A stretch of 58,732 nucleotides of DNA. Source: Singulisphaera sp. GP187 (lineage in GTDB: Bacteria > Planctomycetota > Phycisphaerae > Phycisphaerales > SM1A02). The stretch lies in NCBI GenBank assembly GCA_945869475.1, contig CAMBOV010000017.1:1-58732 (forward strand). Direction: 5' to 3'. The stretch's first letter is position 1. Every line of letters begins with the position of its first letter. Both the position numbers and the translations under genes were made by a program. Shown piece by piece: positions 53,687-58,732 of the stretch. The notes beneath the pieces are model-generated. The model worked only from the letters and a program-made list of their open reading frames with translations, ran no database searches and was not told the origin of the DNA.

Positions 53687-54017
53687 CAGCACGGATTTGC
53701 ACACTCGTAGACGACACTGATTGATAGGACTTCGCTTTTCCGACGTCGCGCGCGGGCGCCCGACAAATCCACTGCGAAGCGGCGGTTTCATGCGTTTCAT
53801 GTCGCACCGCGGTCCTAAAACACACATGGCAGGCTCGTTGGCACCCTTCGCTCTCGCCGCGGAGCAGTTTCCGCTCATTCCCCTGCTCTCGGAGGTGGTC
53901 GTGTGGCGGGCAAGAGCAGGGAATTCCCAGGCGACATCCACGGCGTCTTTTCATGTCGTTTTATGTCGCATGTGTCACACCTGCTTCAGTGCGCTCGATC
54001 GCACTCCGAATCCGCAA
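53687..54017. other. 331-bp non-coding stretch downstream of the transposase remnant
   Basis: No gene is apparent. It contains the two related ~26-30 bp repeats noted separately and lies directly 3' of the IS91-like transposase remnant, where that family's origin end (oriIS) is expected. Confidence 0.5.
53781..53970 (+). repeat. Two related copies of a TTTCATGTCGCA-type repeat
   Basis: 53781-53806 and 53941-53970 share the pattern GGCGtctTTTCATGyCGTTTyATGTCGCA with a few mismatches and one short length difference, 160 bp apart. Each also contains an internal ATGyCGTTT/ATGTCG doublet. They may belong to the end of the IS91-like element, but this is only positional inference. Confidence 0.5.
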
Positions 54018-54740
54018 TCAGAGCCCGCGGTCATCGTCCGGCATCGGATCGTCGAGCCACGGCTCGATGACGAGTTGGCCGCGGTCGAAGATGCCCGACA
54101 CCACCATCGATTCCCCTACCGGCGCTCCCGTGCTTGGCGAGATGCGAACGCCGTGATTGAAAACCTCGTTCACCCACTGGTCTACGCCCCCGGAGCCAAC
54201 ATGCCGCAAGATGCGCTCGACGATCTGCGCGTCGTTTATCAGCGACACGGGGCGCATTTCGTGCTGAAACTGGGATGTCATAGGGACACAGCAGCGGATC
54301 AACTTCCCAGACCTTCATGATCAAGCTTGATCAGCTCGCGCCACGATCGTGACGGAATGCGCCGCGGCTTGAGCGCGAGATGCTCGATGATTTCAATCGC
54401 CGCGTTTCCTTTGGCGCCACACCCCTGCTCTGCTGTTGCTGCGGACTTGCGCGCGGCCTCCTCCTGTGCCTCCTCTTCACGTTTTCTGCGCTGCCCGCGC
54501 ATCTTGTTGGAATACCAGCCGTAGTAACGCCCCATCTGAAAGCGCTTGTCGCGAATGTGCTGCGTAACGGTGATGAATATTTGGCGCGATGAAATTACCC
54601 GCCGTGAATACTTGAAAGTTGCGCTTGATCTTCGGATTCATTCCCGAGCGATAGAGAATCGAATCGCCCGAACGATTCGCCTACATCTTCGCCACGGAGA
54701 ACGGATTGTGAACAATGTATTGCGCAAGTCGCTCGATATT
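54018..54740 (-). pseudogene. C-terminal half of a decayed IS91-family transposase
   Basis: Across several frames the minus strand reads ERLAQYIVHNPFSVAKM, a TAG stop, DSILYRSGMNPKIKRNFQVF, then (shift) TQHIRDKRFQMGRYYGWYSN, KMRGQRRKR, SRSWRELIK, then (shift) KVWEVDPLLCPYD, then (shift) HEMRPVSLINDAQIVERILR and IEPWLDDPMPD. These are the ordered motifs of the Y2 transposase (PF04986) of IS91-like elements. One in-frame stop and at least three frameshifts make it non-functional. The N-terminal half lies at 56.8-57.1 kb, beyond the cytochrome peroxidase cassette. Confidence 0.75.
54646..54734 (+). repeat. 89-bp direct repeat, copy A
   Basis: This 89-bp block matches 56821-56909 with about ten mismatches and no gaps. 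Both copies encode, on the minus strand, the same transposase piece (ERL-QYIV-NPFSVAK ... RS-DSILYRS). The pair brackets the 2.1 kb cassette that carries the cytochrome c peroxidase gene. Confidence 0.9.
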
Positions 54741-54816
54741 TAAAGCATTTTTATACCCGCCACTTGAACCAGTGCAACGACTTACACAACGACCGCTTGT
54801 CTATTTGTGAAAGAAC

Positions 54817-56535
54817 TTATTTTGAAGGAAGCGAGTAGCCGTCGGTCAACGTGGACATGAAGTTCACAAGATCAATTTCCTCTTGCTCGGTCAACCCAAG
54901 GTTGCCAACTTCACCGTAGCCGTTGGTATTTGGATTTATGTTGGCAGGCCGGATTTCGCCATCAGCCAAAGGCTTGGCGCCAGTTGGGTTGGTCAGTGTG
55001 AGCGGCGAAATAATTTCGGGCTTGTCCCACAGTGGCTTGCCTTTCAAATTGGCGTACGGATTAGGCAACGTGAAATCAATCACCTCACCAGGCAAAGTGG
55101 TCAGATTTCTGGTGTTATAAAAATGTACGACTTGCTTCAAACTTTTAAACAGACCATTATGCATGTAATTTTTTACGAACGCGGGATACGGGCGCTTGTC
55201 CACGTTGCGAATGGTTGGCGAAAGAAACATTCCATTCACGGCAAGAAAGTCGCCGCGGCCGTCGCTGCCGGGACCAACATTTGCGATTGGCAAACCCTGC
55301 TTAGGATAGAGAAATCCTCCAAGACCGTAATCAATAAAGTTTTCTCCCTCCCGGTTGTAACCAGGATTGCTGGGGTCGGTCATTTTATAAAATGGGTTCG
55401 CCATGTTTTTAGGAATGCCAAGATTGGCGTAGCAATACATAGTGAACACATTCTTGCCATTGGTCGCCTTGGTTAACTCACTGTCGTCTGCCGATGAATG
55501 ACATTGCGAGCACTTCGCCTTGCCAAAATACAGCGCGCGCCCATTTTCTTGCGAGGCCGTAAATGTGTATTTGTTGGACGGCGGCACTGCGTGCATAGAT
55601 GAGTCGTACTGCGAACTGAATTGATTGATCTCTCGCGAGGCCTCGAACGCAGCAATGGCTTGCGAAAACAAAACATATATTGTGTCAGGCGTGTTGGTGG
55701 TGAATACATTTTCGCCGTACACCTGCTTCAACAGCGGCGTGTAGGGACGCGACTTTAATTTCTCCACCAGCAGCGGCGAATATGGAAAACCTGGATTCGC
55801 CGTGGATTGAGCCGACGTGTTGTTCATTTCGTTGGGATTTACTGGCGGCGCTTGCGATTGTTCCTCGGGAGTTGCTGCGCGGCCATCCCAAAATTGACCG
55901 CCGGTATATGCGCCAACCCTATCACCAAGCGTGACACCATTGGGACTAAACGACGCATAGTTGTATGTGTACGGTTTGCGATCACCAACACGTCCCGGAA
56001 TAACTCCGGGCGTATCGCAACCAATGGCGTTGATGCGCGAGCTTGGACCAACAAAGCCAGTCTCTGGTGTGTGGCACGCAGCGCATGATTGCCCGATTGG
56101 ATTTGAAAGCGTGGTGTCAAACACCATGAACTTTCCAAGTTGCTCAACTGGTGTCAGCGGCACAATGTTTGGCGGAAGCGGTGGTGGCGGAAGCGGTCCA
56201 TCAAGCGAGCTCCACGCGTTGCGCACCAGCATAAGGTCGCCCTCATTCACAACTCCGTCATTATTCACATCTTCTGGGCAACCCGTGCAATTTCCATAAC
56301 CAACCGCTACGCCCACAATGCCAAGATCGACATAATCAACAACGCCGTCGCCGTTGAGATCTGCGCGTGGAAAATCAGTTTGAAGTGTGGGTGCATTTTG
56401 TTTCACCGTATCTGCAGCCGGAACATTTTCCGTAGCGGCGATAATGGCAAGCGCAGAGCCAAGGCCTAGCGTGGCGAAAATAAGTGGCAATCGGAACGCA
56501 CGTGGCAAACGATTTGGGTTCATGAGAAATCTCAT
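54817..56535 (-). CDS. Di-heme cytochrome c peroxidase/MauG-family protein with N-terminal dockerin-like EF hands
   Basis: A 572-residue exported protein. A signal peptide lies at the N-terminus. Residues about 58-110 form a dockerin-like calcium-binding pair (ADLNGDGVVDYVDLGI, DVNNDGVVNEGDLMLV). Then comes the peroxidase body with two heme sites, Cys151-x2-Cys154-His155 (CAACH) and Cys342-x2-Cys345-His346 (CSQCH). The family reduces H2O2 or matures protein cofactors in the periplasm. The fusion of dockerin-like hands to a peroxidase suggests surface attachment. Base use is visibly more AT-rich than the flanking chromosome. The ATG at 56523 is an alternative start. It sits inside a split transposase. 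Confidence 0.9.
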   Translation of the reverse strand: MRFLMNPNRLPRAFRLPLIFATLGLGSALAIIAATENVPAADTVKQNAPTLQTDFPRADLNGDGVVDYVDLGIVGVAVGYGNCTGCPEDVNNDGVVNEGDLMLVRNAWSSLDGPLPPPPLPPNIVPLTPVEQLGKFMVFDTTLSNPIGQSCAACHTPETGFVGPSSRINAIGCDTPGVIPGRVGDRKPYTYNYASFSPNGVTLGDRVGAYTGGQFWDGRAATPEEQSQAPPVNPNEMNNTSAQSTANPGFPYSPLLVEKLKSRPYTPLLKQVYGENVFTTNTPDTIYVLFSQAIAAFEASREINQFSSQYDSSMHAVPPSNKYTFTASQENGRALYFGKAKCSQCHSSADDSELTKATNGKNVFTMYCYANLGIPKNMANPFYKMTDPSNPGYNREGENFIDYGLGGFLYPKQGLPIANVGPGSDGRGDFLAVNGMFLSPTIRNVDKRPYPAFVKNYMHNGLFKSLKQVVHFYNTRNLTTLPGEVIDFTLPNPYANLKGKPLWDKPEIISPLTLTNPTGAKPLADGEIRPANINPNTNGYGEVGNLGLTEQEEIDLVNFMSTLTDGYSLPSK

Positions 56536-56811
56536 TTAACTAAAATGCCTTGAAATTGAAACTTGACGTACATGTATTCTATGATGAAATTCAACAAGAG
56601 AGCAATCGGCGCGTTGAGTTCAATTGTTTTTTGTGTGAATGTTGCCGCCCACAACTCCTGACGGAAATGGGCAAACGCCTCCACCTTCAGACCCCGGCAA
56701 CATATCTCAGGGCGGACTTGAATCACAACGGCATACCTGACTCACAATCACAAATTCAGAAAAGCGAAACTGCTGGACTGCAAAGCGAAGGTTCCGCCGT
56801 TGAGAAATTGA
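56536..56811. other. Region between the peroxidase gene and repeat copy B
   Basis: About 275 bp of AT-rich sequence that should hold the peroxidase promoter. A plus-strand frame here contains a DLNHNGIPDSQ string resembling an EF-hand, but it has no gene-like context and I do not call it a gene. Confidence 0.4.
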
Positions 56812-57098
56812 GTGAGCCTTGAGCGATAAAGAATCGAATCGTCCGAGCGATTCACCTGCGTCTTCGCCACGGAGAACGGATTGCGAACAATGTATTGGGT
56901 AAGTCGCTCTCTATCTTGACACTCGTTCGCCGCGATGCGCCGACTCTGATGGACTTAGAAACCTGAATGCACCCAACCGCGCAATATGCGCGCTCGATCC
57001 GCCGGCAGCAATCCAGCTTCGAGCAGGAACGCAATCACACGCGCGCGAAACAACTGCTCGAGCTCGGCGTGATTGCCGGCGAGGTACGCGGCTGTCTT
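56812..57098 (-). pseudogene. N-terminal half of the decayed IS91-family transposase
   Basis: In one frame the minus strand reads AAYLAGNHAELEQLFRARVI, LLPADRARILRGWVHSGF, a TAA stop, VHQSRRIAANE, then ERLTQYIVRNPFSVAKTQVN and DSILYRS. This is the upstream continuation of the transposase whose C-terminal half is at 54.0-54.7 kb. Apart from one stop it is better kept than copy A. It begins exactly where the YeiH-family gene breaks off (about 57098). Confidence 0.72.
56821..56909 (+). repeat. 89-bp direct repeat, copy B
   Basis: Partner of 54646-54734 (about 89% identical by eye). Same orientation; the two copies are 2.2 kb apart start to start. Confidence 0.9.
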
Positions 57099-57628
57099 AT
57101 GTCGTGCAGTGCAACACCCGCCCATTGACCGAACTGAACCTCGGTCAATCCCAATGAATGGCCGATCATCGGAAGCGTCCACAAGCCGACTGCATTCAAG
57201 ATGAAATTTGCGCCAGTCGCGACAGTCATTGCCGATGTTGATCTGTTGATTGCGGCACCGACTGCCACGATCGCAGATCCTCCGCAGATCGCCGTGCCCG
57301 AAGTCACGAGTGTTGAAACTTCGCGTCCGCACTTCAGGATTTTTCCTAAGAACAATCCGATGACGACTGCCCCGATGATCGTTCCCGCGGCGAGAGCCAA
57401 TCCTTCAATTGCAGAATGCATAACCACTGAAAGATCAAGTCGAAGACCAAGCTCGACCACGCATTCTTGAATGAGCCATTTCGACGCGGTCTTGCTCTGT
57501 TTCGCAAATGAAGAAAGTCCGTAAAGTGCAAGTGCAATTCCAGCAAGCAACGCCACACCTGCTCGTGACCAAGGACCACTGACTGCGACGAGCACCACTG
57601 CGAAGAGAACGATTTTCCAGGTCGGTGT
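57097..57628 (-). pseudogene. Truncated YeiH/UPF0324-family membrane transporter
   Basis: The frame encodes membrane helices with VSTLVTSGTAICGGSAIVAV, NAVGLWTLPMIGHSLGLTE and VQFGQWAGVALHD, the conserved second half of YeiH-type putative sulfate exporters (PF03601). A full protein is about 330-350 residues; here about 170 remain. The 3' end is cut at ALHD by the transposase remnant. The 5' end is bounded by a TAG at 57629-57631 with no N-terminal half in that frame. Both ends are therefore lost. Confidence 0.65.
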
Positions 57629-57790
57629 CTATTCGCCGAATGACTGCGAAGGTTGCGCTGGCACGGGGGATGAATTGCTGACAGCGGCAGCCTGAGTCTG
57701 CGTGCGAGATATTGCTTTGCAAAGCCTGTTGCCAGGGCCGCTGCGCTGTGATTTGCGATACAACACGGTGCATTTTCCTTTCCTCGCATC

Positions 57791-57830
57791 ATGAAAAGAT
57801 AAACTACCTGATGAAAAGACAAACCACACA
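57791..57830 (+). repeat. 20-bp tandem duplication at the start of the last gene
   Basis: 57791-57810 and 57811-57830 both begin ATGAAAAGA and share ATGAAAAGAyAAACyAC. The first copy is an ATG-AAA-AGA-TAA mini-frame; the second starts the real gene, where a C replaces the T of the stop codon. Confidence 0.75.
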
Positions 57831-58732
57831 AGCATCGGTAATAGTTTGGCTTATGGCTTTGGTTTGCGCTACCGCATTAGCGCAACATGCATTTGCAGGA
57901 GATATCGTTCAAGAAGATCAAAGGTTCATCGCGCTTGATCAGAAGTTTTATGCTGACTTTGGGGGATCCATTCAGTTATGGAAGAGTGGCGACGACAAAC
58001 TCGCCGCAAGCTATAACGTGAAGCCGCTTGAGGCGAAACAAATCGAAAATGCAATTCAAGTCGTCGGCTGGATCGAAGCTGAATTCAAGAGATACCCCGC
58101 AGGATTTATCCAGAAGTATGGACCGAAGAAGCTTGTCTTGGCAAACGAGTACATCTTCAAGTCATCGAAAGCGGCAGAAAAGCCTTACTCCCTAGCTTTC
58201 ATTTGCGAAAAAAGCAGCGACTCGATTCTTGTCACCGTGCCAAGCACGATCACTCCATCAACTGAATTTCTCGCAAGAAATGCTCTCCACCAGACACTCT
58301 TTGCATATCTGCTTTCTGACCTTCCTGCCGAAGACACGCTGATTGGACTTGAACATTGGAAAACCATCCAATCTGACGAAGCTGCTACCGAAAAAGAACC
58401 TTCCAATTGGGTTTTCAAACAGAGTAATCAACGAGACGGCCTCTTCAAAATATTTTGGGAGCCCTTTGACTTTGCGCAGATCAATGCTCGGGCAAAGAGT
58501 GATCCCCTGCTGAAGCAACGAGTCGAAGTTGTCCAATCATTTTTGCATTCGCTCGATCCGCAATTCGACGACGCATTTTGGCAAACACTTGCAACGATTC
58601 CAGAATCTCAACGCACCATTTGCCTCAACGATCTTGCCGACCTGCATAGTGCCGACCAAATCAAAGGCGATGCTGAAATTCAAGACGACATTCGGTTCAT
58701 TGAAAAGAAATGGGGCCTGAAAGTGATTTGGG
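57811..58732 (+). CDS. Exported protein of unknown function (3' end outside the window)
   Basis: An uninterrupted frame of 307 codons from the ATG at 57811 to the window end, so partial. Residues 1 to about 30 are a good signal peptide (VIVWLMALVCATALAQHAFAG). The mature part is mixed alpha/beta with many charged and aromatic residues (FIALDQKFYADFGGS, VVGWIEAEFKRYPAGF). The rough look of a putative zinc-peptidase-like or plasmid-type exported protein is not backed by a metal motif, and I do not assign a family. Codon choice is clearly more AT-rich than the core genes, suggesting acquisition. No Shine-Dalgarno; TAAACT lies 5 nt upstream. Confidence 0.8.
   Translation, partial: MKRQTTQASVIVWLMALVCATALAQHAFAGDIVQEDQRFIALDQKFYADFGGSIQLWKSGDDKLAASYNVKPLEAKQIENAIQVVGWIEAEFKRYPAGFIQKYGPKKLVLANEYIFKSSKAAEKPYSLAFICEKSSDSILVTVPSTITPSTEFLARNALHQTLFAYLLSDLPAEDTLIGLEHWKTIQSDEAATEKEPSNWVFKQSNQRDGLFKIFWEPFDFAQINARAKSDPLLKQRVEVVQSFLHSLDPQFDDAFWQTLATIPESQRTICLNDLADLHSADQIKGDAEIQDDIRFIEKKWGLKVIW

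Noticed and set aside
54299-54535. A 78-codon minus-strand frame that could be taken as a small gene
   Set aside because: Its sequence (GRYYGWYSNKMRG, SRSWRELIK) is an internal piece of the IS91-family transposase, with adjoining pieces in the other frames.
56550-56822. A 90-codon plus-strand frame with an EF-hand-like string
   Set aside because: No start signal, opposite to the peroxidase promoter region and running into the transposase repeat; the EF-hand resemblance is one short string.
1-58732. CRISPR arrays, tRNA and rRNA genes
   Set aside because: I saw no regularly spaced direct repeats with unique spacers, no cloverleaf-like segment with a T-loop motif in the gaps between genes, and no rRNA-like sequence.

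Overview
The window looks like a chromosomal piece from a member of the Planctomycetota, most likely a Phycisphaerae/Phycisphaerales-type bacterium. The reasons are a PEP-CTERM-like surface protein, three secreted proteins carrying the DxNxDGxxDxxDL 'planctomycete dockerin' EF-hand pairs, an ECF sigma factor of the TIGR02999 type next to a Ser/Thr kinase with a beta-propeller-like tail, and a FabZ-ACP-FabZ gene set. No search was run, so the taxonomic call is inference from gene content.

Layout. 0.2-12.5 kb: a PEP-CTERM-like protein, an aldehyde dehydrogenase, a FabZ/long-ACP/FabZ operon, ftsK, a 17-bp minisatellite, a 1734-residue GYF-like/coiled-coil/polytopic membrane protein, and a yeast-FCY1-like cytosine deaminase coupled to it by an ATGA overlap. 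12.5-19.1 kb: a split ATP synthase operon (atpZ-like, atpI-like, atpB, atpE, atpF, atpH, atpA) that ends in a sugar-nucleotide epimerase where gamma, beta and epsilon would normally follow, plus a lone nuoI read divergently. 19-45.7 kb: mostly housekeeping or secreted genes: a giant AsmA/TamB-like protein, nadA, an FG-GAP/dockerin protein, ispE-pepF-saccharopine dehydrogenase-like-aromatic decarboxylase, a metallophosphoesterase, an outer-membrane-like protein, an arfB-like gene, purM, sucD without sucC, an SGNH hydrolase, a large secreted protein, glpK-glpD, and a DinB-like gene coupled to an 857-residue helical secreted protein.

45.7-47.1 kb is a gene graveyard: in 1.3 kb I can read C-terminal or N-terminal pieces of five unrelated genes (ThiF/MoeB-like, DDE transposase, amidohydrolase, M50 site-2 protease, Ser/Thr kinase). 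It is followed by an ECF sigma factor and a divergent, complete transmembrane Ser/Thr kinase, then a large beta-helix dockerin protein.

53.7-58.7 kb is accessory DNA. A decayed IS91-family transposase is split into an N-terminal half (about 57.1-56.8 kb) and a C-terminal half (54.7-54.0 kb). Between the halves sits a ~2.1 kb, visibly more AT-rich cassette with a di-heme cytochrome c peroxidase/MauG-type gene, bracketed by 89-bp direct repeats of the transposase itself. The N-terminal half abuts a truncated YeiH-family transporter gene. The last gene, an AT-rich exported protein, runs off the end.

The most general signal is in the start regions. About 15 genes that begin a transcription unit have a TANNNT hexamer (TATAAT, TATGAT, TACTAT and similar) ending only 6-11 nt before the start codon and no Shine-Dalgarno sequence. 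Several operon-internal genes, by contrast, have clear Shine-Dalgarno sequences or 4-nt overlaps. This suggests that leaderless or near-leaderless mRNAs are common in this lineage, and several divergent gene pairs are packed so tightly that their -10 boxes overlap or nearly touch.
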